A stretch of 64,000 nt of DNA from JAPLMI01 sp043798375 (lineage in GTDB: Bacteria; Omnitrophota; Gorgyraeia; 2-01-FULL-45-10), in assembly GCA_043798375.1 (NCBI GenBank), contig JAZDOS010000006.1, positions 1-64,000 on the forward strand, given 5' to 3'. Position 1 is the first letter of the stretch. Each line of letters opens with the position of its first letter. Positions 15,659-22,564 of the stretch are shown in pieces. Made by a program: the position numbers and the translations under genes. The notes beneath the pieces were generated by a model. That model saw nothing but the letters and a program-made list of their open reading frames with translations, was not told the origin of the DNA and ran no database searches.

Positions 15659-16102
15659 ATGTTTTTCAAGCCAAAATGGTATAAAAAATTACCATTACAT
15701 CTCAGGCCCGATAACAATAAAGTCGAAAACCTTGAGTCATTACGAAGAAAATTGGGTTTTCCCGATGAAATTTTTTTTATGGGCATAGTAAATTCCCGAT
15801 GGACTGTAATACAGGCGCAAAAAGCAACTCTTGAAACGTTAAAAATAGATAAACCTGAAGCTACTGAAGCAGAATTGTGGGAAGGCGTTCTTTTTACAAG
15901 GTTAAAAATGAAGCTTATGATGCCAACGCCAGACGATCTACCAAGAGATGAAATTTTACATAGAATGGAAAATGTCAGTAATATAGTTGCCAATATCCAT
16001 AGTTTTGATGAGCTGTTAAATTATATCATTTCTATGGACGAAAAAAATCTTATGGATGATGACCCAACACAAAGACAAATTGACGAAGCGTTATTCGGAT
16101 AG
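15659..16102 (+). CDS. Hypothetical protein, 147 aa
   Basis: Start chosen at ATG 15659 (GGTGAT upstream) rather than the GTG at 15650. The soluble product begins FFKPKWYKKLPLHLRP, is mostly helical in its C-terminal half, and is acidic at the end (MDDDPTQRQIDEALFG). No family recognised. It is 9 bases upstream of the Mrr-N-like gene, so the two look like a cassette, preceded by the structured region at 15537-15601. Confidence 0.6.
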   Translation: MFFKPKWYKKLPLHLRPDNNKVENLESLRRKLGFPDEIFFMGIVNSRWTVIQAQKATLETLKIDKPEATEAELWEGVLFTRLKMKLMMPTPDDLPRDEILHRMENVSNIVANIHSFDELLNYIISMDEKNLMDDDPTQRQIDEALFG

Positions 16103-16111
16103 CATTTATCT

Positions 16112-16450
16112 ATGAATAGTGATGGTATATCTTCTGAAATATTGTATCAGTTTTTAATACTTAAAACCCTCGTTGATATTGGTGGCTCAGCAAGGAGAGA
16201 TAGAGTTTTAAATCATATAAAACTACATTATAATAATTTCTTATCAAAAAAAGACTTAGAAGATTACGAAAGCGATAATGGAGAGCGTTGGAAAAATCAC
16301 GCAAGTTTTGCTCGACAACATTTAATCTATGTTGGGTATTTAGCCAGAAACTCGCCTTATGGTATCTGGGAAATTACAGATGTTGGCAGGAGCAAGTGTG
16401 CGGAGTGGATTAAGCTTTTAAAACAAGATTTAACACATTCTGGACTCTAA
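16112..16450 (+). CDS. Mrr N-terminal-like winged-helix protein
   Basis: This 112-residue protein has W(K)NHASFARQHLIYVGYLARNSPYGIWEITDVGRSKC, the typical end of the Mrr_N winged-helix domain that precedes the nuclease in Mrr type IV restriction enzymes. Here the nuclease (PD-(D/E)XK) domain is absent, so it is a stand-alone DNA-binding module. It pairs with the upstream 147-residue protein, which might supply the partner activity, but no nuclease motif is visible there either. A defence or regulatory role is possible. Confidence 0.6.
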   Translation: MNSDGISSEILYQFLILKTLVDIGGSARRDRVLNHIKLHYNNFLSKKDLEDYESDNGERWKNHASFARQHLIYVGYLARNSPYGIWEITDVGRSKCAEWIKLLKQDLTHSGL

Positions 16451-16597
16451 TACAGGACGGGCGTGGTTAAGCTAAAATCTATCACCATAATGCTCCGCCT
16501 ATTGATGTATGGGTCTTGACGTTTGTTCAAAGTTTGAAGATAGTTTACAGGGCTTATACCGAAAGAAAATTAATGGAGGCGCTATGCGAGAAATGAT

Positions 16598-17050
16598 ATG
16601 AACAGGCTTTTTATCACAATATTATGCTTCATTTTCTTAGCGGGCTGTGCCACATCTTCAGGATATTATACAGACCCTAATAGCAAGGGTTATAAAGAGC
16701 CTCATTATGAAGGCTCCTGTTTAAAATGTAATAGGGTTTTTAGGTTTAGCAGGGCTGTATATGATGCAAGCTCAACACGCTTTGGGGCGTGCCCATTTTG
16801 CGGAATGGAGCAAAATTTAGAAATGGCAAATCAGCGTTATTTGTATGACCAGCAAAATCAGAGTGGTTCATCAGATAATATATTAGATATGGTAAATGCT
16901 TTCAAGGGAACATCAATGCTTCCTTACCAAGTCAATTCAAACATCGAAAGCAACGTTACTAAATCTCGACAGGTTACAGTGTTTGGGCCGAGCAGAAAAA
17001 ATATTTACAATAGAAATGGTCAACAGGTCGGATACATTGATGGTCAATAA
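16598..17050 (+). CDS. Zinc-ribbon lipoprotein
   Basis: The 150-residue product begins MNRLFITILCFIFLAGCATSS, a lipoprotein signal with LAGC lipobox (Cys16). Two CxxC pairs (CLKCNRVF and CPFCGME) form a zinc ribbon outside the membrane. Its ATG overlaps the stop of a 5-codon frame (16584-16601) that has the GGAGG site, so the gene is likely translated by coupling. It is cargo of the element; no known family recognised. Confidence 0.6.
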   Translation: MNRLFITILCFIFLAGCATSSGYYTDPNSKGYKEPHYEGSCLKCNRVFRFSRAVYDASSTRFGACPFCGMEQNLEMANQRYLYDQQNQSGSSDNILDMVNAFKGTSMLPYQVNSNIESNVTKSRQVTVFGPSRKNIYNRNGQQVGYIDGQ

Positions 17051-17069
17051 AATTTTTTGAGGTAAAAAT

Positions 17070-17513
17070 ATGAAATTCATACTGATTGGCTTAACGGCAA
17101 TATTGTGCTTTCACAGTCCAGCATATGCGTGGACGGAGTATAAAAATATCCGTTATGTCGACTTAGACGGCGATTCGGCTGATGAGATTGTCATTGAATC
17201 AAAACACGGGGCAGGCTATGGGCATTATATCGAGGACGTGCGAATATTCAAGGATGCGTATCCTGCGTTAGAGTTGATGTTCACGCAAAGGACGCTCGAT
17301 AGCTACTCCGTTGATGAGTATAATTACGATGTCGTATCTATTGTTGAATTTTCTGAACCAAACCAGAAAAGTGGTATACGGGATATAATGACTAAAACAG
17401 AGAAAAAGTATTATAAGGATAACGAGCATAAGGTCTTTGACAGAACCGAAGATTTAGGCACTAAGATATTCAAGTGGGACGGAGTGAAATTTGGTGAGGC
17501 TAATGTTCAGTGA
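17070..17513 (+). CDS. Secreted hypothetical protein with FG-GAP-like segment
   Basis: A 147-residue protein with a signal peptide (MKFILIGLTAILCFHSPAYA) and an acidic calcium-binding-like motif YVDLDGDSADEIVIES, as in FG-GAP/VCBS repeats. The remainder is beta-rich and charged. It lies 19 bases after the lipoprotein gene, and the two may be co-expressed envelope cargo. No specific family recognised. Confidence 0.6.
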   Translation: MKFILIGLTAILCFHSPAYAWTEYKNIRYVDLDGDSADEIVIESKHGAGYGHYIEDVRIFKDAYPALELMFTQRTLDSYSVDEYNYDVVSIVEFSEPNQKSGIRDIMTKTEKKYYKDNEHKVFDRTEDLGTKIFKWDGVKFGEANVQ

Positions 17514-17647
17514 TAAAATAAACGGCGTTGCCGAAAAAATAAACACCCCTGTCTAAAATACTCCCCATTATACCTTGTCATGGTTTGTCATACCTTGCTT
17601 ATCTCACCTGTTCTCAATAGGTTATAACTGTTAAATATAGGCATAGA

Positions 17648-17664
17648 TGGCACAGTTATTGCTT
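17648..17664 (+). promoter_or_regulatory. Sigma-54-type (-24/-12) promoter upstream of the PEP-CTERM gene
   Basis: TGGCAC at 17648-17653, five bases, then TTGCT at 17659-17663 matches the sigma-54 consensus, with exactly ten bases between the GG and GC. About 55 bases upstream, near 17575-17597, TTGTCAT occurs twice and could be an activator site. The start codon of the LamG/PEP-CTERM gene is 43 bases downstream. Confidence 0.7.
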
Positions 17665-17706
17665 ATATCTATTATGAGAAGTTATATCAAATAAGGGAGG
17701 TATGGC

Positions 17707-18513
17707 ATGAGACGTCTTATAGTGGCTTGCATATTTGCGTTGTTGATGGGCTGTCCGACTTTAGGGCATGCTGAAAATTATGCGTTGGATTTCGATGGAG
17801 TAGATGATTATGTTAGTGCTCCCGACAGTAATTCGTTGGACTTGACAAGTGGATTAACCATCGAGGCGTGGATTAATCCTCGCGAATATGCGAATGGCGC
17901 TAATGTGATAGCATCAAAATGGTATCCTAGCTCGTATATTTTCAAGCTACACAACGATGGAAGCGGAAAGTTGCGTATAGAATTATCTAAGGGTGGCTTC
18001 AATGACCTAGCTAATCTTAAAGGGAACACTGCGGTTTCACTTGACCAATGGACACATGTAGCTACGACCTTCAATGGGGCAGAAACAAAGCTTTTTGTTA
18101 ATGGTAGTTTCGATGGCTCTCAGACTCAATCTGGTTCAATTGTTCCGAACTCAAAACCGTTTTATATTGGAAGTGTGGATGGTGGCGAAGTATTTCATGG
18201 ATTGATTGATGAGGTTCGTATTTGGAATTATGCTCGGTCGCAACAGCAGTTACAGGATTATATGAATGGCCCGCTAACAGGTAATGAACAAGGCTTGATG
18301 GGCTATTGGAATTTTGATGAAGGCACGGGAAATACGCTCGGCGATTTAACGCAATTTGGGAATGATGGCCAGATATATGGTGCTCGATGGGTTTCGTCAG
18401 ATAGCCCAGTAACTACGCCTGTCCCAGAGCCAACATCGCTAATGCTTCTTAGTATGGGTTTATTAGGAGCAGGAGTATTAAAGGCCAAAAGGCGAAATTT
18501 CAAAAAATCATAG
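17707..18513 (+). CDS. LamG-domain protein with PEP-CTERM sorting signal
   Basis: The 268-residue protein has a signal peptide (residues 1-22), a LamG/concanavalin-like domain (about 25-215, with EAWINP, WTHVATTFNG and GLIDEVRIWN), and a C-terminal PVPEPTSLMLLSMGLLGAGVLKAKRR. The last part is a PEP-CTERM signal: a PEP motif, a transmembrane helix and basic residues. Such signals are processed by exosortase, usually in exopolysaccharide-producing bacteria; no exosortase is encoded here, so the host must supply it. GGGAGG precedes ATG 17707, and a sigma-54-like promoter lies upstream. Confidence 0.88.
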   Translation: MRRLIVACIFALLMGCPTLGHAENYALDFDGVDDYVSAPDSNSLDLTSGLTIEAWINPREYANGANVIASKWYPSSYIFKLHNDGSGKLRIELSKGGFNDLANLKGNTAVSLDQWTHVATTFNGAETKLFVNGSFDGSQTQSGSIVPNSKPFYIGSVDGGEVFHGLIDEVRIWNYARSQQQLQDYMNGPLTGNEQGLMGYWNFDEGTGNTLGDLTQFGNDGQIYGARWVSSDSPVTTPVPEPTSLMLLSMGLLGAGVLKAKRRNFKKS

Positions 18514-18544
18514 CGCATATTTGACAGCTCTAAGGTTATAATAA

Positions 18545-18573
18545 CGGCCCGCCGTTGGGGGGGATGGCCCCCT
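18545..18573. terminator. Hairpins between convergent genes
   Basis: ACGG/CCGT and GGGGG/CCCCC stems lie between the PEP-CTERM gene and the convergent integrase gene. No U-tract follows on either strand, so termination is possible but weakly supported. Confidence 0.3.
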
Positions 18574-18605
18574 TACTCGTTACCGATTTATCTTTTGTTA
18601 TTCCC

Positions 18606-19568
18606 TCAAAACTTTAAACTAAGCGGATGAAACTTCTCAAGCGATTTCAGAAGCTCGCCTTCATCGTAGCCGATGTAACTCTTAACCGTAACGCTAATGT
18701 CGCTATGGCGCAATAACCTGCTAACGTCCACAATATTCAGCCCCTTTCGTAATAGCATCGTCGCAAAGCTTCGGCGTAAGAGGTGAGGCCGTAGCTTCTT
18801 ACCAAAGCTGAGGTTATTATTTAACTCTCCAAACAGAAGTTGCAAGCCTCTCGTTCCGAAAGAGCCGTCGCCTCGCCTTTTATCCTGCCCGCTACGGTTG
18901 CTATCAACAAACAGATTATCAGTCTCACGCTTCAGGGTCATCCTTACCTGCAAGTAGTTCATCAATAGTTGCTTTAATGTGCTACAAATAGGCACTACTT
19001 CCTGTCGGCGTGTTTTGGTATGCATTAATCGTAGTGCGTTGTTGTTTAGGTCAATGTCCTTTATCTTGAGGTTGAGTGCCTCACTACGGCGTAACCCTGC
19101 AAATACAAAAACTCCCACAAGAGCAAGGTCTCGAAGATAGGCTATCCTATAACGTGGTTTCCGTCGGCTCATCATATATCGCATTAACTCCTTTACCTGC
19201 TTTTCGTCCAGTGCTTCGGGTAGTTTCTTCTCTACCTGCGGACGAATGACGTTGAGCATAGGGTCTTTACCTATGTATTCACGCCGAAGCAGGAATTTCG
19301 AGAACGCTTTTAACGCCTGCCAATTGGTAAGGTTGGTGCGAGGAGTAATGCCACTTTTTAGGCGGTCAATAAGAAATTGCCTTATGTTCGTTTCGTTGAA
19401 GTCTTTTAACTGCGGTTCCTTGATTTGTAGCCATTGACGAAGGTATGCGACGAATACCCGCATACTCATCCTATGCCATCTTAAAGTCGCTGGCCTTGAT
19501 TGCCTTTCCCATTCATGCCACAACATATACTCATTAAACACACTTTCCAATGTCTTCTCCATATACAT
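18606..19568 (-). CDS. Tyrosine recombinase/integrase of the tRNA-Met element
   Basis: The 320-residue product has a SAM-like N-terminal core-binding domain and a catalytic domain. Its motifs are AGLRRSEALNL (first Arg), RPHLLRRSFATMLL (HxxR), LRHSD and the nucleophile Tyr in VKSYIGYDEG near residue 300. This is the phage/XerD-type family that uses tRNA anticodon-loop or 3' sites, consistent with the att repeats that end in the anticodon loop. It reads away from attR, 163 bases from it. No clear RBS precedes ATG 19568. Confidence 0.92.
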   Translation of the reverse strand: MYMEKTLESVFNEYMLWHEWERQSRPATLRWHRMSMRVFVAYLRQWLQIKEPQLKDFNETNIRQFLIDRLKSGITPRTNLTNWQALKAFSKFLLRREYIGKDPMLNVIRPQVEKKLPEALDEKQVKELMRYMMSRRKPRYRIAYLRDLALVGVFVFAGLRRSEALNLKIKDIDLNNNALRLMHTKTRRQEVVPICSTLKQLLMNYLQVRMTLKRETDNLFVDSNRSGQDKRRGDGSFGTRGLQLLFGELNNNLSFGKKLRPHLLRRSFATMLLRKGLNIVDVSRLLRHSDISVTVKSYIGYDEGELLKSLEKFHPLSLKF

Positions 19569-19730
19569 ATCGGCAAAACAGGGTTGCTAACAGAGGAAAT
19601 TTGTGATATAATCGGCGTTACTTTGAAATGATTTACTGTTGTCGTCGAATAGTTGGGGCGTGATAACTGCTCGGTGAGATTTTGACTTTTAGCGGTTTTG
19701 TCGCAAGTCTTTTTACGTAACGAAGTTACG

Positions 19731-19771
19731 TGGCGGGGTAGCTCAGTCTGGCAGAGCAGTCGGCTCATACC
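19731..19771 (+). repeat. attR: tRNA-Met 5'-half direct repeat
   Basis: Identical to 12370-12410. Here the repeat continues into the original 3' half, giving a complete tRNA-Met gene. The crossover therefore lies within the first 41 bases, which include the anticodon loop. Directly upstream, ACGTAAC/GTTACGT forms a 7-bp hairpin supplied by the element. Confidence 0.93.
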
Positions 19772-19808
19772 CGGCGTGTCACTGGTTCAAATCCAGTCCC
19801 CGCTACCA
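19732..19808 (+). tRNA. tRNA-Met (anticodon CAT), reconstituted by the element
   Basis: A 77-base cloverleaf with encoded CCA. The acceptor pairs GGCGGGG with CCCCGCT (one G-U at the end), the anticodon stem GTCGG/CCGGC encloses CTCATAC (anticodon CAT), and the T-loop is GTTCAAATC. It could be elongator Met or a lysidine-modified Ile2. The first pair is G-U, so it does not look like initiator tRNA, though that cannot be settled here. Its promoter must come from the element. Confidence 0.93.
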
Positions 19809-19953
19809 GTTCAGTTTACGCAGTGGAGAGTCGAACTGGATTTGAAGCCAAATTGCGCCGACGAATAGGAGGAAAAGTCCTCTGGACGGAAGCAATTTGG
19901 CCGGCCTGAAGCCCGCCTCTGGCGGGCGTAAGGAAATCCAGTCCCCGCTACCA
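19809..19953 (+). repeat. Structured repeat after tRNA-Met ending in a copy of its 3' end
   Basis: The last 20 bases (19934-19953) duplicate exactly the tRNA 3' end at 19789-19808. The tract holds nested palindromes: ACTGGATTT/AAATCCAGT outside, GCCAAATTGC/GCAATTTGGC inside, a GAGGA/TCCTC tetraloop hairpin, and GCCCGCC/GGCGGGC. A CGACGAATAGGAG motif is shared with the spacer after tRNA-Thr. It may be a small mobile or recombinogenic element, or a processed RNA. Confidence 0.6.
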
Positions 19954-19967
19954 ACTTCAAAAAAAAT

Positions 19968-19999
19968 GGGCGGCTCTTATATTATCTTTACAGCCGCCC
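19968..19999 (-). terminator. Intrinsic terminator of the coiled-coil gene
   Basis: On the minus strand an 8-bp stem (GGGCGGCT/AGCCGCCC) with a 16-base loop is followed by ATTTTTTTT. It lies 18 bases after the stop of the 20017-20379 gene. Confidence 0.75.
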
Positions 20000-20016
20000 T
20001 TAAATCGCGTGCTATT

Positions 20017-20379
20017 TTACGCCAATGCCAGCTTCTTCTCTATCTGTTTAAACCTTCCGTCATTCTGCTCAAAGGATACGTCCAGTTTATTCTCTACCAC
20101 TGACAATCTATCATCTATCACGGACAACTTATCCTCTACTGCCGACAATCTGCTCTCCACTTTTATTAACCGTGAATCCAGATCAAAGACAACCATTTTT
20201 ACGGTATGAAGCTCAGACTCAACGCTGCCCAGCCTAACCTCCAACCTGTCCAATCTGGATATAATACCGGCGTGGCCCTCGGCGATAACCTTAACGCTCG
20301 ATTGTATGGCCTCGAGCAGAACCCTAGTCTCTCGCTCAAAATCTACGCTTCTTCCGATTCTCATATTCCCTTTCTTCAT
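20017..20379 (-). CDS. Coiled-coil protein, 120 aa
   Basis: The product is dominated by heptads (LDRLEVRLGSVESEL, LDSRLIKVESRLSAVEDKLSVIDDRLSVVENKLD), predicting a long parallel coiled coil, with no membrane segment. AAGGAG lies 7 bases before ATG 20379. It has its own TTGACA/TATAAT promoter and terminator. Proteins of this type are widespread but functionally unassigned. Its position beside tRNA-Met does not clarify its role. Confidence 0.75.
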   Translation of the reverse strand: MKKGNMRIGRSVDFERETRVLLEAIQSSVKVIAEGHAGIISRLDRLEVRLGSVESELHTVKMVVFDLDSRLIKVESRLSAVEDKLSVIDDRLSVVENKLDVSFEQNDGRFKQIEKKLALA

Positions 20380-20394
20380 TCTTCGGCTCCTTTT

Positions 20395-20422
20395 ATTATA
20401 ATCTTGTCATTTAAATTGTCAA
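20395..20422 (-). promoter_or_regulatory. Promoter of the coiled-coil gene
   Basis: On the minus strand TTGACA (20417-20422) and TATAAT (20395-20400) are separated by 16 bases; both boxes match consensus fully. The -10 box lies 15 bases before ATG 20379, so the leader is very short. Confidence 0.8.
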
Positions 20423-20558
20423 CCTAATTTAGCAGGATACCGGATACCGGACAGTCATGATGAATCGCTCATAAAAAAACCTCCTTTCGGTCTCTATATG
20501 CCCCCATATATAAAGACGCGAAAAGAGGCAGAATTGTTGCAATTATTTTAAAAAAGTT

Positions 20559-21350
20559 TCATTTCGCTTCGTGCATGCTCCCCGTTCTGTATCCGCAGAG
20601 ATCGAGAGTGATGTAGGTAAAGCCGAGACTTTTCAATTTTCTTACGATCAAATCCCGCAGTTTCAGCGCCCTGCCGAAGTCGCTCTTAAAAACCTCGATC
20701 CTTGCGATATCTTTATGCAGGCGCACCCTGACTTGTTTTAACCCCAAGCGCCTCAAATAGGCCTCGGATTCCCCTATTTTTTTTAGATCCGATTTTTTAA
20801 TCTCGCTGTTAAACGGGATTCGTGACGCGAGGCATGCGAATGAAGGCTTATCCCATGTCGAAAGCTTCAATCTTTTCGAGAATTTCCTGATATCATCCTT
20901 CGTCATTCGCGCCTCCAACAGCGGGCTTCGCACGCCCAGCTCCCGAGCGGCCTTACGGCCATGCCGCACATCCTTCAGGTCGTCGAAGTTTGTCCCGTCG
21001 AGGATGTAGTTAAACCCGCGCTTCCTTCTTATCCCGTCGAGTTTCTTGAACAGCTCCTTTTTGCAGTAGTAGCAACGGTTAACCGGATTGGATTTAAATC
21101 TCTTTAAATTCAACTCTTTGGTATAGATAGTGATCTGTTTTGCACCGATCTTCTTTGCTAACCGCCTTGCCTCTTTGTATTCAGATAGCGGATATGTTAC
21201 GGAACGAGCCGTAACGGCCAGCACGTTCTGCCTGCCCAGCGTATCGACAGCTGTTTTAAGCAGAAACGTGCTATCTAACCCGCCTGAGTAAGCTATCACC
21301 ACGCGTTTCAGACCCTTCAAGATCGTCCTCAATTTATCACTCTTATTCAT
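20559..21350 (-). CDS. larE: LarE-type ATP-dependent sacrificial sulfur transferase
   Basis: LarE adenylates and thiolates pyridinium-3,5-biscarboxylate mononucleotide for the nickel-pincer cofactor of lactate racemase. The 263-residue product has the PP-loop AYSGGLDST near residue 15, NRCYYCKKELF with the conserved cysteine region, LDGTNFDDL and KPSFACLASRIPF. Start at ATG 21350 with GGGAG; a longer frame to 21446 runs through a palindromic repeat. LarB and LarC are not in the window. It follows mnmA, another sulfur-transfer PP-loop enzyme. Confidence 0.85.
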   Translation of the reverse strand: MNKSDKLRTILKGLKRVVIAYSGGLDSTFLLKTAVDTLGRQNVLAVTARSVTYPLSEYKEARRLAKKIGAKQITIYTKELNLKRFKSNPVNRCYYCKKELFKKLDGIRRKRGFNYILDGTNFDDLKDVRHGRKAARELGVRSPLLEARMTKDDIRKFSKRLKLSTWDKPSFACLASRIPFNSEIKKSDLKKIGESEAYLRRLGLKQVRVRLHKDIARIEVFKSDFGRALKLRDLIVRKLKSLGFTYITLDLCGYRTGSMHEAK

Positions 21351-21386
21351 CGCGTCTCCCAAGCAATAATTTTTTGATTTCTTCAA

Positions 21387-21455
21387 GAATGTGATGTGGC
21401 GATGTGGTGAGCTCAGGCGTCCTGAGCGAACCACTCGACACAGCACATTCGACTG
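21387..21455. repeat. Imperfect palindrome, dispersed repeat copy 1
   Basis: Arms at 21387-21417 and 21421-21450 form a long imperfect hairpin with a 3-base loop. The 39 bases at 21417-21455 recur exactly at 33627-33665. It fills the gap between mnmA and larE. Confidence 0.8.
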
Positions 21456-21469
21456 GTGAAAACGAAAAA

Positions 21470-22564
21470 TTATTGCGCCGATTTAATCCATCCCCCACCT
21501 ATCACAACGTCTTTATCGTAAAATACGACCGCCTGCCCCGGTGTTGGAGCCGCCTGCGGTTCGTCAAAATCGACTCTGACGGAATCCGCGGCAATCTTCG
21601 TAACGAGCGCCTTCGCCTTCTTATGATTATACCTTATCCTCGCCATCGCTTTAATCGGCTTCGATAAGCCCTCTATGGCGATCCAGTTCATCCTATCGGC
21701 GACAAGGCTCTTTTTCATCACTTCTTCCCTTGGCCCGGCGATCAGGCGGTTCTTTTCGATGTCGATCCCTGTAACGTAGAGAGGCTCTTTATGAGCTATT
21801 CCCAGCCCGCGGCGCTGCCCGATCGTGTAAAAAGGCATCCCCTTATGGCGGCCCAGGACTTTCCCGTATTTATCGACAATATCACCCGCCCTTATCCCGG
21901 CTCCGGTCTTCTTCTCGATATATTCCGCGTACTCCAGGTCCTGAACGAAACATATATCCTGACTTGAGACGGCGTTAAATGTTATTAGCTTCATCTTTTT
22001 CGCAAGCGCCCTTACCCGATCCTTAGTCAGGCTGCCCAGCGGAAAAACCGCGCGTTTTAACTGCTCCTGCGAAAGCCTGAAAAGAAAATAGGATTGGTCC
22101 TTTCGCCCGTCCTTACCTTCCTTCAATAAATACCTGCCGGATTTTTTATCTATGCCTATGTTCGCGTAATGGCCGGTGGCCACGGCCGATGCCCCGAGGC
22201 TGACGGCTTTTTCCAGAAGATGGCCGAATTTTATCTTTTCGTTACACACAACACAGGGGTTCGGCGTATTCCCCCTTAAATATTCCCAGCAGAAATAGTC
22301 GATCACCTCTTTTCTGAACTCTTCGCTGAAATCGACTACATAATAGGCTATGCCCAGGCCTTCCGCAACGGCTCTGGCCCTCGTCACGGCTTCGAGGTTG
22401 CAGCAGCTCCTGCCGGAACTCGATCCGCATTCCTCTTTCGGCCACATCCTGAAGGTGAGGCCTATTACTTCGAACCCTTCTTTCTTCAATAGCGCCGCGG
22501 AGACAGACGAGTCTACGCCTCCGCTCATCGCTGCGACGATCCTCTTACTTTTTGGCCTTGCCAT
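21470..22564 (-). CDS. mnmA: tRNA-specific 2-thiouridylase MnmA
   Basis: MnmA makes the s2U34 modification of Lys, Glu and Gln tRNAs. The 364-residue product has the PP-loop AMSGGVDSSVSAALL near residue 13, TPNPCVVCNEKIKFG with the first catalytic Cys, KDQSYFLFRLSQEQL, SQDICFV with the second Cys, and the C-terminal PTPGQAVVFYD beta domain. Length is normal. It overlaps the end of apbE by 20 bases. Confidence 0.95.
   Translation of the reverse strand: MARPKSKRIVAAMSGGVDSSVSAALLKKEGFEVIGLTFRMWPKEECGSSSGRSCCNLEAVTRARAVAEGLGIAYYVVDFSEEFRKEVIDYFCWEYLRGNTPNPCVVCNEKIKFGHLLEKAVSLGASAVATGHYANIGIDKKSGRYLLKEGKDGRKDQSYFLFRLSQEQLKRAVFPLGSLTKDRVRALAKKMKLITFNAVSSQDICFVQDLEYAEYIEKKTGAGIRAGDIVDKYGKVLGRHKGMPFYTIGQRRGLGIAHKEPLYVTGIDIEKNRLIAGPREEVMKKSLVADRMNWIAIEGLSKPIKAMARIRYNHKKAKALVTKIAADSVRVDFDEPQAAPTPGQAVVFYDKDVVIGGGWIKSAQ

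Larger units (their letters stand above)
12411..19771. mobile_element. Integrated satellite-like element in tRNA-Met (7,361 bp)
   Basis: The direct repeats at both ends, a tyrosine integrase next to the right end, AT-richer DNA than the flanks and a gene set unrelated to the surrounding housekeeping genes define an integrated element. It reconstitutes a complete tRNA-Met at its right end. It encodes regulators and an ATPase but no capsid, tail or conjugation genes, so it is most likely a satellite or integrative islet that moves with help, or a degraded element. Confidence 0.88.

Noticed and set aside
19481..19768. 95-residue minus-strand frame through attR
   Set aside because: It overlaps both the integrase start in another frame and the tRNA-Met 5' half, with no RBS or motif.
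21351..21446. N-terminal extension of LarE
   Set aside because: The extension is encoded by a palindromic repeat; the internal ATG 21350 has GGGAG upstream and the usual LarE start.
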